Shown: positions 43,861 through 53,599 of the stretch, piece by piece
Numbering within the stretch: position 1 is the stretch's first letter
How the letters are laid out: each line of letters opens with the position of its first letter
NCBI RefSeq assembly: GCF_040869045.1
Contig: NC_090320.1
Coordinates: forward strand, 117,251,112-117,315,111
DNA length: 64,000 nucleotides
Origin: Eurosta solidaginis
Taxonomy: Eukaryota > Arthropoda > Insecta > Diptera > Tephritidae
Direction: 5' to 3'
Notes under the pieces: generated by a model
What the model saw: only the letters and a program-made list of their open reading frames with translations
What the model was told of the DNA's origin: nothing
Database searches by the model: none
Position numbers and translations under genes: made by a program

Positions 43861-44412
43861 CCTTTAATATATGTATGTATACATACATTGAAGTTGCGCA
43901 ACCTGGGTATTTTTATTTGATCGCTTATAACTTACGTAGTTTTGCATCGATTTTCTTCGATGATAGCTTATCTTTTTTCCAATTAAACAGAGCTTTACGT
44001 AAATAAAAAAATATTTGGAAAAAAAGTTGTGGTTTTGGAATGCTGCCCTCGCAAAAAGTAATTTTTTTCATATTTTTTCATAAAAAAAAAACAAAAATCT
44101 GAAATGATGAGCTAATATCTCGAAAACTGTCTGGTTGAGCAAAAAACAATGTATGATGTATTCATAGAAAATTTTATCGTCTTTCCGATTCTGTAAACTT
44201 TTTTGCAATTGCTTCACCCGTTCGTGAGATATATGTAATTAAAGGGAGCCATCTTTTTGGTTTTTTCGAATAACGGTAAATTGCAAATATCTCAAAAACG
44301 GTAACATAAAATCAAAAATGAACTCAATTTTCGAAATCAGGGGGTGATTTTACATACGAATTTCATAACGGCGTTTCTGGTAAAGAGAAAAAGTTGAAAT
44401 TCGTGGTCCAGT
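43861..44412 (-). repeat. Right ~550 bp terminal inverted repeat
   Basis: Reverse complement of the left repeat with indels. It ends CCAGTG at 44412, followed by TAA. Confidence 0.85.
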
Positions 44413-44944
44413 GTAACAAATGAAGTTTTGGTTGTAAATTTATTGTATTACGAAAAAGAACAAATGAAGATTTAACGAAATTTTGTTTTTGTCCGACCCT
44501 GTCCCACAGTGCCTACCTATAATTTTACACATATATCTATGTATGTATATTTTAATAAATATGTATGTATTGTATGTATGTATATATTAATTGTTTTTTT
44601 TTTTTAATTTAGTTTATATAATAGAAAATATGGTATGAATATTGAATAAAAATTAAAAAAAAATTTTTAATTTATGTGATTTTAAAATAATGCTACTGCG
44701 CTTCCTTACCGCTTGCTGTGCCTGCTGCTGCGCCTGCTGTTCTTGCGCTTGGTGTTCTGCTGCTGCTGCTTGATGGCGTCACTTTTTGTTGCTGTGCATT
44801 TGCCGCTATCTGGGGTTTTTCTCGAGCCGGCTGGTGCCTTTTTTCACTAAATGGTTTTGTAAAGTTTCAGTTTTTGATTTTACAGTTGAAAATTGCACTT
44901 TTTTCTCTAATTTCTTGTATTATTTATGTTGCCAATTACTTACT
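44413..44944. other. AT-rich spacer with a CAG-rich patch
   Basis: Mostly AT-rich with TATG/TGTA microsatellite-like stretches. At 44690-44850 the minus strand is rich in CAG codons and can be read as QIAANAQQQKVTPSSSSRTP or Gln-rich in another frame. It ends at a GGTAAGGA donor-like site. A host exon is possible but not supported by homology. Confidence 0.35.
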
Positions 44945-45420
44945 TACTTAATTGGCGCTTAACCGTCTAAACGGTTATGGCCGTCCAACAAGGCGCGCCA
45001 GTCGCTCCTTCGCTCCGCCAACCGGCGCTAATTGGTCACACCAAGGGAGTTTAAATCGTTTTCCACCTGGTCCTTCCAACGGAGTGGGGGCCGCCCCTAC
45101 CTCTGTTTCCATAGGCGGGTTCCGATAGAAACACTTTCTTGGCCGGAGCATCATCTTTCATTCGCATAACATGGCCTAGCCAGAACAGCCGCTGCGTTTT
45201 AATTCGCTGTCTGCGTATAGCTCATCATTAAATCTTCTTCGGTACTCGCCATCGCCAACGCGTAGAGGTCCATAAATCTTTCCAAGAACTTTTCTCTCGA
45301 ACACTCCCAAAGCCGCTTCATCTGCTGTTGTCATGGTCCATGCTTCTGCCCTATATAGCAGGACGGGTACGATAAGTGACTTGTAGAGTAGTTTCTGAGG
45401 GGGCCCGCGATTTAGAGGTT
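44945..45420 (-). mobile_element. RTE-type LINE, 3' end
   Basis: The minus-strand frame has LLYKSLIVPVLLYRAEAWTM, TTADEAALGVFERKVLGKIY and GPLRVGDGEYRRRFNDELY, the C-terminal region of RTE/F52C9.6-type reverse transcriptases common in flies. Downstream, degraded frames encode the usual HVMRM..A-rich ending. The element ends at 44945 with short ACTT-type tandem repeats, the typical RTE tail. The copy is 5' truncated at about 45420. Confidence 0.8.
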
Positions 45421-45538
45421 CTATGACATTTTCAGGAGAGTCTTTAGTTGTTCCATGTGCAATTTTTAAGCCGAATTTCAAAAGAAACGAAAATCTGCAT
45501 TTCGTTTTAATATTATAGTGAAGTGTGAAAAATAAAAA

Positions 45539-46213
45539 TCTATATATATAAAAAGAAAGGCTAAGATGTGTGTTTGAAGAGATGCGTCGGTCGATTTTGT
45601 TCAAACTTTCACACAAGTTGCGTAAACCTCACGCGGTGGTTACTACATAGGATTGGTTGCGATCGACGTACAGGGTCTTGAGATATAGGCCGAAACGTGG
45701 ACCCGAGTACCCCTAGAATGTGTTTATAGAATATGGATAACAAATGAAAGCTGTTGATGAATGCTTTAGTAGAGGGTAATTTTCATACCCCTGGGTGACT
45801 AGGGTCTCGAGAAATAAGCCAAAACGTGGGCCAGTGAATGCCTAGACAGTGTTTATACAATGAAAGCTGTTGATGAGTGCTTTAGTACAGAGTAATATAT
45901 TATCTTGAGACCGACTGGGATTAGGACTAGGGCTGGGACTGAGACTCTGAGTGGGACTGGGACTGGGACTGGAATACATACCACCCTCTGGGAAAGGCAA
46001 TAAGGGATGCAGAAGAATGAGAAGAAATTCAGAGAAGGAGATTGAGAAAGAGATAGAATGAGACGAAGATGGAGATAGATGAAGCGAAAAAGACGGAGGG
46101 AGGAGTGAATAAAAGGATTAGGAAAAAGTGAAGAGGGGGGAGGGCAGTGTCAGACGGAAAAAAGCTTATTAAAATCTATGCAGATATGCCAAATTTAGGG
46201 CCGGGTCTTCTAG
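45539..46213 (+). mobile_element. Candidate non-autonomous Helitron
   Basis: Begins TCTATATATATAAAAAG after an A and ends GGGCCGGGTCTTCTAG before a T. That is the 5'-TC...CTRR-3' and A|T insertion rule of Helitrons. Internally it contains a ~150 bp unit repeated twice (GAAAGCTGTTGATGA(A/G)TGCTTTAGTA at ~45746 and ~45856), then a GGGACT/GACTGG repeat patch near 45900-45970 and a purine-rich segment. There is no Rep/helicase gene. Confidence 0.6.
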
Positions 46214-47383
46214 TACTTATATATATTTTCTTTTAAATGTCCTTATTTAAACTCAGTTTATCCACTAGCCACTGCCACAGCTACTATGAATTTAATGTTT
46301 TTTTTTTTTGTAAATTTTTCCAAATTTTTTTTTTAGGTTTTTGTTAATTTTGATATTTTTTTTTTTGTAGATTTTTAATGTTTTAAATTTTTTTTGTAGA
46401 TTTTCTGTGTTTTATATTTTTTTGTAATAGGCTTTAAATTTTTGTATTTTTTTGTAGATTTTTAATATTTTAAATTTTTTGTTGTTATATAGGCCTACTG
46501 ATTTGTAAGATCGCAGGTTTGAATTGAAAGTGTCAATAAAATATGACAGTATGGCATCATTGCCATGAAACAAGTCCAATTTTCACAACTATTCTGCAAC
46601 AGATGTCGCAGTGCTGTGAATATCAATTGGCAAGAACCAGAATATAAGTAGAAATAATGAAGACAAACAAAGAACCGCTGTTATAACAGCGGCGCCTAAA
46701 CGTTGCCGATGAAGGAATTTAGCAGCTCCCGAAATGGATCTATACAACGAGCTTTGGCAGTTGTCTACATTTTTTGTTTCTTATATTCTAATTTCAAATC
46801 TTTTCAATTAAGAAAAAATTTATCATAACAATAATAATGATAAAATAATTATTGTTAGGCCTTGAGCTCGATTCAACCCCGTGGTTTTAATTTTTTTTTT
46901 TTTAGAGTTTTCTTAAATTTTGTAATTTTTTTCGTAATAGTTTTTAAATTTTGAAATTTTTTATTTAATTTTTTTCTGATTTTATACTGTTTTCTTTGTA
47001 ATTTTTGATTTTATAAATTTTGTAGAATTTTTTTTTAATTTTTGTAAATTTTTCATTTTAATGACTGCACTTCCAAGTTCCATACCTGTTGGGAGGCTTG
47101 CCTCCTTTCGGCCACCGGCCGTATTTGCAGGGCTTCGGCCCACGGTCGCCATATAAAGATCAATTCTATGTAATCTGTAAAAAGTTCCGCACGCACGTAA
47201 ACTCTACGAAACGGAGCACTTACTTTATTCTCTTTACGTTTAGTTTTAAATTCAATGAAGTTTATTTAATTTTTAAAATTTAGTTTTTATTCAAACTTAT
47301 AATTTGTTACACTTTGTTCTTTTTGTTACGTTACTTAAATTTTAGTTTTCTAACTTTTACGTCTAACGCAGCGGCCGGTTCAC
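46214..47383. other. T-rich low-complexity region with palindrome
   Basis: 46290-46480 and 46890-47060 are T-rich with repeated TTTTTGTAGATTTTTAAT-like units. Between them, 46675-46692 is a perfect 18 bp palindrome (CCGCTGTTATAACAGCGG). Around 47085-47155 is a GC-richer patch (GGCTTGCCTCCTTTCGGCC). No gene is supported. Confidence 0.5.
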
Positions 47384-47581
47384 TTAAAACTGACTGCACT
47401 TTAAAAATGCTGACTCTTCGGGAGCAGCCATGTCGGTATGCATTTGCACATACCGGTGAAACAATGGCGTGATGGAGTCGAATAACGGGAGATTCATCCA
47501 ATCGGGTTGAATATCTGCGTCATTCGACTCCAACACTTTCAGTGATGCCAAGTGCATCTGATGCATGGTTGCATCTTGCAC
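47384..47581 (-). CDS. Short unassigned ORF
   Basis: A 65-residue frame starting MQDATMHQMHLASLKVLESN and including DWMNLPLFDSITPLFHRYVQ. The composition is that of a folded helical protein rather than random AT-rich translation, and the local base composition is balanced. No family is recognised. It could be the end of a transposase or a host exon remnant. Confidence 0.25.
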   Translation of the reverse strand: MQDATMHQMHLASLKVLESNDADIQPDWMNLPLFDSITPLFHRYVQMHTDMAAPEESAFLKCSQF

Positions 47582-47619
47582 TTTTGCAGAGGGGAGTTGC
47601 CAGCTACAGTTTAATATGA

Positions 47620-48128
47620 CACTACATGTTTATTACCACCCTATACAATGCAGTGTCTACCAACTTGCCTTTGGTGTGCGCATGTTGTGTTGTGGAGAGC
47701 AGTTTACCATCCACGTTGTACTTTATGTACACATCTATCAGCCTCTCAGAGGTTTTTAGCAGAAATGATGTTAAGCTAGTGGGCCTGTAGTCTTTGGGAT
47801 ATATACGGCTGGTCTTGCCCGCTTTGGTAGGAAAGCTACAATAGCAGATCTCCAAGAAAGTGGTACATGATAAAGTCTTAAGTCATCGAATATTATTTTA
47901 AGCCATTCCCCGACCGCTCTGCTTGAAATTTGTAGTATGGCTAGGAATATACGCTCTGGGCACGGCGATTTAAATTTAGAGAAAGTCTTCACCGCCCACT
48001 AGAATATTGGTATCGGTCACCAAGCCCGGCACTACCCGGCCCGTGACTGAAGTGCAAGTGATGTCTGCTGGCTCTTCTAAATCATCTCCCGATGGGAAAA
48101 CTGTGACAAAAAGCACCTCAAGGGTTTG
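47620..48128 (-). pseudogene. Loa LINE RT fragment, second copy
   Basis: Three frames read on the minus strand match the Loa ORF2 at 16190-16690: EVLFVTVFPSGDDLEEPADI, MKTFSKFKSPCPERIFLAIL, HVPLSWRSAIVAFLPK, YPKDYRPTSLTSFLLKTSER and TTQHAHTKGKLVDTALYRVV. Several frameshifts separate them. It is a short dead fragment of the same family. Confidence 0.88.
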
Positions 48129-48354
48129 AGTGCGAGTCGGTAGAATTAAATAATATACGTATTGTGATCTTACTGAGGTCTTTGTGTTTGCTGGGCTTAA
48201 AGTTTTTGTACTGACTTTGTCCACCCTGTACAAACATCTGCAAGTGAGGTGAAATATAAACAGCTGATATGTCAAGCGAAGGCGGTTGAGAGATGTCAAA
48301 CGGAATTTCCAAAGTTGAAAAGGAGTATTAGTGTCGGTAGCTTTAAATAGGTAT

Positions 48355-48368
48355 CGCGGATATCTTAA
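48355..48368. repeat. SINE 1 target-site duplication, left
   Basis: CGCGGATATCTTAA, repeated exactly at 48731-48744. Confidence 0.9.
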
Positions 48369-48730
48369 AAAAAAAAATAAATAAATGTAAGGCGCGATAA
48401 CCTCCGAAGAGATCTAAGGCCGAGCTTCTCTTCCAATTTGCGTCGTGCTCCTCTTGATTTTTCCCTACAAATTGGCCGGACGGGACCTACATGTTTTATG
48501 CCGACTCCGAACGGCATCTGCAAGGCAGATGAGTTTTCACTGAGAGCTTTTCATGGCAGAAATACAATCGGAGCGCTTGCCAGACACTGCCGAGGGGCGA
48601 CCCCGCTTAGAAAAATTTTCTTCTAATTGAAAAATCTTATTTCTAAAATTTTGATGTTGCTTTGCCCGGGAGTTGAACCCAGGGCATACGGTGTGATAGG
48701 CGGAGCACGCTACCATCACACCACGGTGGC
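48369..48730 (-). mobile_element. tRNA-derived SINE
   Basis: On the minus strand it starts GGCCACCGTGGTGTGATGG with an A-box-like TGGTGTGATGGTAGCGTG and a B box inside GGGTTCAACTCCCGGGC, about 45 bases later as in a tRNA promoter. A ~290 bp body follows. The 3' end is CATTTATTTATTTTTTTTT, so the tail is T-rich rather than A-rich. Exact 14 bp duplications flank the element. Pol III would drive transcription. Confidence 0.9.
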
Positions 48731-48760
48731 CGCGGATATCTTAAGGCTAAACAAAATAAC

Positions 48761-49614
48761 TAAGCCAAGTTTAAATATTTAAAGTAAAAACGCGATATAT
48801 AGATAATTAAATTATACATTTTATTTGTATGCGAGTGCCAACAAACATATAAAGCAACATTTTGGAGAAATACGAGCAGAATTGTGAGCGACTCGTATAG
48901 CAGGAAGCGACGCCATCATCTCTACCCAAGCGGGTTAGGGGGTCAGAATATTCCCGCGGTAGGTATGCCTGTCGTAAGAGGCGACTAAAATACCAGATTC
49001 AAGGGGCTGTGTAGCGCAACCCTTCAGGTTGCCAGCGCAATATATAGCTTCTCCAAACCCAATTGTCAACCTCACCTATCCGCAGCGAATCCTGTTTCAC
49101 TAACAGACGAGGCTCTGGCGACCCCAAGCTCCTCATGGAACTTGGTGGTGGGGAGGGAGGGAATGGCCTGAAGTTTTAATGTGGCCACATAAATCGTTCC
49201 CGAAATGGTCGGGCTAGCACCTTAATGGTGCTGTAGCACCGGAGCGTACCGGATTTGTATCCGGCAAAGGACCATTACATCGATAACACTCCCCAAAGCC
49301 TTCGGGGAGCAACCTTATCGCTACAACAACAACAACGCCATCATCTCCTTTTAAGGATAGTGAGCACGCACGTGGAGTGAAAATGGTCATGATATGGAAC
49401 AAGCGCCAGCAAAATTCGAGCGCCATCTAAAAGTTAACAACAAACAAAACAAAACCTTAGTATTTGTTTTTTTTTTTTATAAAATATATTTATATCTTAA
49501 TAATAGAAGGGCGAGGCCGGGAGAGGCCACACACGTGGAGGAGTACAAATCCATTGATTCCTTTGTAATCAGCTAGATATCCATTGATTTTTATAAAGAT
49601 TCAATATAACTGAT
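48761..49614 (+). repeat. ~350 bp repeat, copy A, carrying SINE 2
   Basis: Excluding the SINE at 48923-49334 and one copy of its duplication, this matches 58666-59020: AAGTTTAAATATT, GCGATATATAGATAATTAAA, AGCAGGAAGCGACGCCA, TTTTAAGGATAGTGAGCAC, GGAGAGGCCACA, GGAGGAGTACAAATCCATTG. It is AT-rich and non-coding. Copy A has about 85 extra bases near 48830-48900. Confidence 0.85.
48923..49334 (+). mobile_element. SINE-like element with (CAA)n tail
   Basis: 412 bp, flanked by ACGCCATCATCTC at 48910-48922 and 49335-49347. It starts TACCCAAGCGGGTTAGGGGG and includes GTAGGTATGCCTGTCGTAAG, AGGCGACTAAAATACC and CTTCGGGGAGC. It ends CGCTACAACAACAACAAC. The paralogous site at 58666-59020 lacks it, which proves insertion. 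It is a highly repeated dipteran type, from memory. The RNA source is not clear, though GATTCAAGG near 48999 may be a degenerate B box. Confidence 0.85.
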
Positions 49615-50240
49615 ATGAATTTCTCATTAAAATCAATATATTTTTTTGAAATCTCCAACATTGTACCAAGTACATATGATTAAGAGTGGGCGAACCCCTT
49701 CTTTGCTATTTTTGTAACGATACACTGGCATGCGTAAATTCCTAGCGGTAGTATGAGTATAGAAGTAAAATTTGTAAAATAATAGCTGAATTTGTAAAGA
49801 AAAACAAAAAGAGAAGAAATACAGCTGAGTGAACTAACTACCTATGTACATGTAAAGATGTATGTATGTACATATATTTGTTATTTTTTTGAGAAACCCT
49901 TTTAAGAGAAGTTTTCAGCTCCCCGACGCAACTCATCAGGCGCCTGCTGACATCGCTCGGAAAAATGTAAGTGCTCTTTAATTTATTACTCTTTATTCTA
50001 TACATTGATATATGAGGAAATCAATACAATCTCGTAAAAGGTGCAAAGCCTTGTATATACTTTGTTTAATGAAGAGCTCGTGTTGGTTTCCTTTATAATT
50101 TGGTATCTCTTTAAATACAAATATGTTTGTATACAGGCAATTACTTGTCGTTGATAGAAATTGTTGTGTTACGTTCAGAAAAAAATCATTAGGATGTTCC
50201 TAAATATAGTGAGAGAGATTAGTTGGATAGACTTAAAAAT
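49615..50240. other. AT-rich spacer, no gene
   Basis: Contains a short TGTATGTA-type microsatellite near 49858-49875. Nothing else is recognised. Confidence 0.5.
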
Positions 50241-50532
50241 TGTGACGAATATTAGAAACACTAAGTGATACTCACATCACTAATCTGATACTAAGTAAAT
50301 AAAGCCACAACAACAATAAAGCAAGCTGCCACACTTGTATGTACATAAACAAATCATGTACACACATACATACAAGCAGCACAGAGATACTCACAAACGC
50401 ATGTCATCATTAGCTACTACTTCGCTCACATATACACACGCAATGGTTACACACTACAAATACACGCGCGTATGGCTGGTGACCAGGTAGAGGATTCTAG
50501 AAGAAGAAAGGTCTAGACATTTGGGCAGAGAG

Positions 50533-50540
50533 TATAAAAG
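50533..50540 (+). promoter_or_regulatory. LTR TATA box
   Basis: TATAAAAG in the 5' LTR. The same octamer is at 53397-53404 in the 3' LTR, although the surrounding LTR sequence has diverged. Confidence 0.7.
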
Positions 50541-50633
50541 CAGCAGAAGCTGAGTAGCCCGTAATCAGTTTTTCTTAAACACGCTATCAGTTGCGAAGTG
50601 AAGTTTAATTGTGAAGTACTTTCAAAGCAGTCT

Positions 50634-50639
50634 AATAAA
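50634..50639 (+). terminator. LTR polyadenylation signal
   Basis: AATAAA in TCTAATAAAGACC about 94 bp downstream of the TATA box. The counterpart is at 53489-53494 in the 3' LTR. Confidence 0.65.
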
Positions 50640-50797
50640 GACCATTTTGTAATACAGAATATCGGAGTGTTTTATTCAACAGTTTAGCGATACGAACGTT
50701 AGCAGAAGGTTGCAAATAATTTCCCTAAATTCGTTACAATTGGTGTCACAAGAGGAATTGTTGAATAAATTCCGAAGATTGGGAATACAACTTGGAC

Positions 50798-51425
50798 ATG
50801 GCAAAGTTGAGTGAATTGACGATCCACCAACTGAAGGAGGAGTTGGAAGTCCGTGGATTGGCTACTACTGGCAATAAATCCTAGCTACAAAGACGACTAA
50901 GTGTAGCTATGGTATTTGAAGGAACCAATGCTGACGAGTATGTCTTTCAATCTGATAGCGACAAAACAACACAAAAATGGAAGAAAAAAACGAAACACCG
51001 CAGCCTGTGACGAGCACAATATCTGCACAAACATCGACAATGGCATCTCAGCTGGAGTCACAGGTGGCACGCATTTCAGAAATGGCGCCGCAAATGTCGT
51101 CTCAATTGGAAGAACAGAAGACATATATGTCATCTCAACTGGAAGCGCAAGAGGCACGATTATCTGGATGTCGACACAAATTTTGGAACAGGTATCATCG
51201 CAGCTCTTTGCGAAACTGGAAGACCAGGTTGTAAAAATTTTACAACTCGAGGACAAAATAGATGCGGAAATAGAAGCGCTGAAAGGTCTTATGCAACATT
51301 TACAACTAAATCGCCCAGCTGTTCCAGCGAGCAATCCGAAGGTAAAAACTCCATCTTTTGAGGGCTCAGTTCCTTTCCAGGTATTCAAGCTTCAATTTGA
51401 GAAGACGTCAGCATTGAACAACTAG
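50798..51425 (+). pseudogene. SAP-domain Gag, N-terminal part
   Basis: ATG 50798 gives MAKLSELTIHQLKEELEVRG followed by LATTGNKS, a SAP-type helix-turn-helix fold normally used for DNA/chromatin binding. A TAG near 50882 interrupts it. The continuation is spread over two frames (50916-51425 and 50977-51234) with a helical coiled-coil-like region repeating SQLE-type units (MSSQLEEQ, MSSQLEAQEARL), then TPSFEGSVPFQVFKLQFEKT. That last block begins the capsid. Confidence 0.8.
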
Positions 51426-52153
51426 AATGCTGAAGATAAAGTTGCTGCACAGTTCGTGGTATTGAAAGGTCATGCAGCTGAAATCTTACAGACTATTCCT
51501 GAGTACGAACGGAACAGTTACGAAGCATTGATGGCCGCTGTCGAGAGACGTTATGGAAGCGAGCATAGAAAACATATATACCAAATTGAGTTGCAAAACC
51601 GTTACCAAAAATCGAATGAGACTTTGCAGGAGTTTGCGTCAGATGTTGAGAAAGATTGGCTCATCTCGCAAATGCAGACGCACCGGTGGAATACACCGAG
51701 AGGGTTAAAATTCAGAGCTTTATAAATGGAATATGGGATGTCGAAACGAAACGAGCTACATATGTGAACCCAAGCCAACATTTGCTGAAACGGTATCCCA
51801 TGCACTGACTCAGGAAACAGCGTCACTTTTGAGTAAGCCCGCATACAAAGCTCATCGCGTGGAAGTGGAAAGGCCAGATTGGGTAGACACAATTTTGGAA
51901 GCACCGAAGGGATTACAACAGAAAAATTCCGGACTTATGAAGTGTTTCAAGTGCGGTAACCCAAGTCACATTGCACGTCATTGGAGCACCGGTCATAGTA
52001 GTTCCAACTTTGCTGATCGTAAACGCAAAGCTGGAGGAGATAAGCAAGAACGAATCAGATGTAAAGATCGAGAACTTGCCCCACATTTTGAATGTCGTGT
52101 GATACCTATCTCGCAAACTGGAAGGAAATCGAGCAGTCTTACCGTCAAAGGAA
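51426..52153 (+). pseudogene. Gypsy capsid and zinc knuckle
   Basis: Frame 51456-51725 has VLKGHAAEILQTIPEYERNS, LMAAVERRYGSEHRKHIYQI and LQEFASDVE, the retrotransposon gag fold. Frame 51733 onward continues to MKCFKCGNPSHIARHW, a CCHC knuckle whose last Cys has become Trp. Frameshifts near 51650 and 51725 separate the parts. Confidence 0.85.
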
Positions 52154-52537
52154 ATGTGGATGGCAAAGGAGCGTGTACTGGATGTAGATACGGGTGCGTC
52201 TCATTCTTTAATCCGATCTGACTTGGTCAACAGGAGAGTAAAGCCATTACCTGGAGCAATATTGCGTACGATTAGTGGCGAGTATAACCAAGTCCAGGGT
52301 GAAGTGGTATGTTTAGTCTTAATTGGGGAGGTCATGGTTCTACACAAATTCGTTGTGGCAGAGATCGTTGAGGAAGTCATATTGGGAGTGGAATTCTTAG
52401 TTGACTATGACATCAGGATCGATGTGCAGAGAAGGATTATGCAGTATAAGAACAAGGATGTGCCACTTAACTTCAGTTTTGAGCAAGGGTTCAGCAGTAG
52501 ACGATTGCTGGTGAAAGAGATTCGACAAAAACCATAA
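52154..52537 (+). pseudogene. Gypsy protease
   Basis: VLDVDTGASHSLIRSDLV holds the D-T-G active site. KFVVAEIVEEVILGVEFLVD is the second protease hallmark. The frame ends after VKEIRQKP at 52537. RT should follow but is absent. Confidence 0.88.
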
Positions 52538-52679
52538 AAGTCAAAGGCAGCAGATCGGGCAAGGGTTGATGGAACGAATGGGCCAAACAAATCAAAACCG
52601 AAGGTACCTGCGAGAAAAAACTGGCATCGACAAATCCTAATGGACGCACTAAAACGACTGAACGAATTTTCCGGAAGGA

Positions 52680-53108
52680 ATGCAAGGGTGGTTTCAAGCC
52701 GCGCGCACCACTGTTGTGATACGTCAACACGATACTGATTATGCAAAGCCAATTCGTCAAGATCAAGCCCTACGAGGTAGTTCATTGGCCAAACAACAGA
52801 GTGTGAGGAAACGAATCAGAATAATGAGTGCTAGGATGAAACGCAGGTGCGACAAGAACAATAATTCGGAATGTTTCCGGGAGGGAGATTTGGTACTGCT
52901 ATACAACGCTCACCATCGGAAAGGTGTTGCATCCAAATTTTGGTGCAGTTGGGAAGGCCCGTACAAAGTTGTGAAGAAGATCAATAATACCATCTACCGC
53001 ATACAAACTATTGGGAAACCACGAAATAGATGGGTGGTTCATTTGGAGATGCTAGCAGCGAGAGATTTTCTGATCGGGACGATCAGACTTAGGTGGAGGG
53101 CAGTGTGA
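52680..53108 (+). pseudogene. Gypsy integrase C-terminal remnant
   Basis: SVRKRIRIMSARMKRRCDKN, FREGDLVLLYNAHHRKGVAS and WEGPYKVVKKINNTIYRIQT form the usual DNA-binding C-terminal region after the integrase core, ending with RWVVHLEMLAARDF. The core and all upstream pol domains are missing. The frame runs into the 3' LTR. Confidence 0.88.
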
Positions 53109-53599
53109 CGAATATTGGCAACGCTAAGGGATACTATCATCTCTAAGTCAATACTAAGCAATGACTTATATGCACATCAACAATTAATCATTATGTCCAT
53201 ACAAGCAGCGGAGAGCACAAACACATGCATATATCTGAGATACTCCCAAAAGTAGGCAATCATCGGTGGAAGTATCAATCACATATACACGCGCATGTGA
53301 GAAGCTATACGTGCATCTGTAGTTATAGCTGGTAAACAAGTAGCAAATTCTAGAAATAGAAACGCCTAGAAATATGTCAACGAGGAAACCAAAAAGTATA
53401 AAAGCAGCACCAGCTGAGGAACGAGGAATCAGTTTGATTTAAGCACGCTATCTGTTGAGAAGTAGAAGGGTTATTTTGAAAGTAGTCTAATAAAAACCAT
53501 TTTGCCTTATCGAATATTGGAGTTATTTATTCAACAGTTTAGTGATTCGAACGTTAGCAGAAGGTTGCAAATAAGCGGAATTGCACAAAATTCGTTACA
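53104..53599 (+). repeat. SAP-Gypsy 3' LTR
   Basis: Starts TGTGACGAATATTGG and ends TTCGTTACA. The TATA box, polyadenylation signal and the AACAGTTTAG..GAACGTTAGCAGAAGG block near its end are conserved with the 5' LTR. The middle is diverged with indels. Confidence 0.9.

Larger units (their letters stand above)
40991..44412 (-). mobile_element. 3.4 kb TIR element, CACTA-like termini
   Basis: About 550 bp terminal inverted repeats (40991-41530 and 43861-44412) start CACTGG(T/A)C and flank a reverse-strand gene. TAA lies on both sides (40988-40990 and 44413-44415), a candidate 3 bp duplication. CACTG termini with a 3 bp duplication recall CACTA-type elements, but this is inferred and the gene does not show a transposase motif I can name. 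The arms are similar but carry several indels. Confidence 0.75.
50241..50738 (+). repeat. SAP-Gypsy 5' LTR
   Basis: Starts TGTGACGAATATTAG. It carries a TATA box (50533-50540), a polyadenylation signal (50634-50639) and ends TTCGTTACA. It is followed by ATTGGTGTCACAAGAG, in which TGGTGTCA is the probable primer-binding site. Confidence 0.9.
50241..53599 (+). mobile_element. Internally deleted Gypsy with SAP-domain Gag
   Basis: LTRs of 498 and 496 bp (TGTGACGAATATT...TTCGTTACA) enclose only 2.36 kb: a gag, a protease and the C-terminal end of integrase. RT, RNase H and the integrase core are missing, so this is a deletion derivative that could only move in trans. The LTRs are substantially diverged from each other. 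Several stops and shifts are in gag. Confidence 0.9.

Noticed and set aside
43663..44006. Plus-strand hydrophobic ORFs near the right TIR
   Set aside because: They overlap the inverted repeat of the TIR element and arise from T-rich sequence.
46490..46530. tRNA-like B box (GCAGGTTTGAATTG)
   Set aside because: No A box at the right distance, no cloverleaf and no target duplications, so not called as tRNA or SINE.
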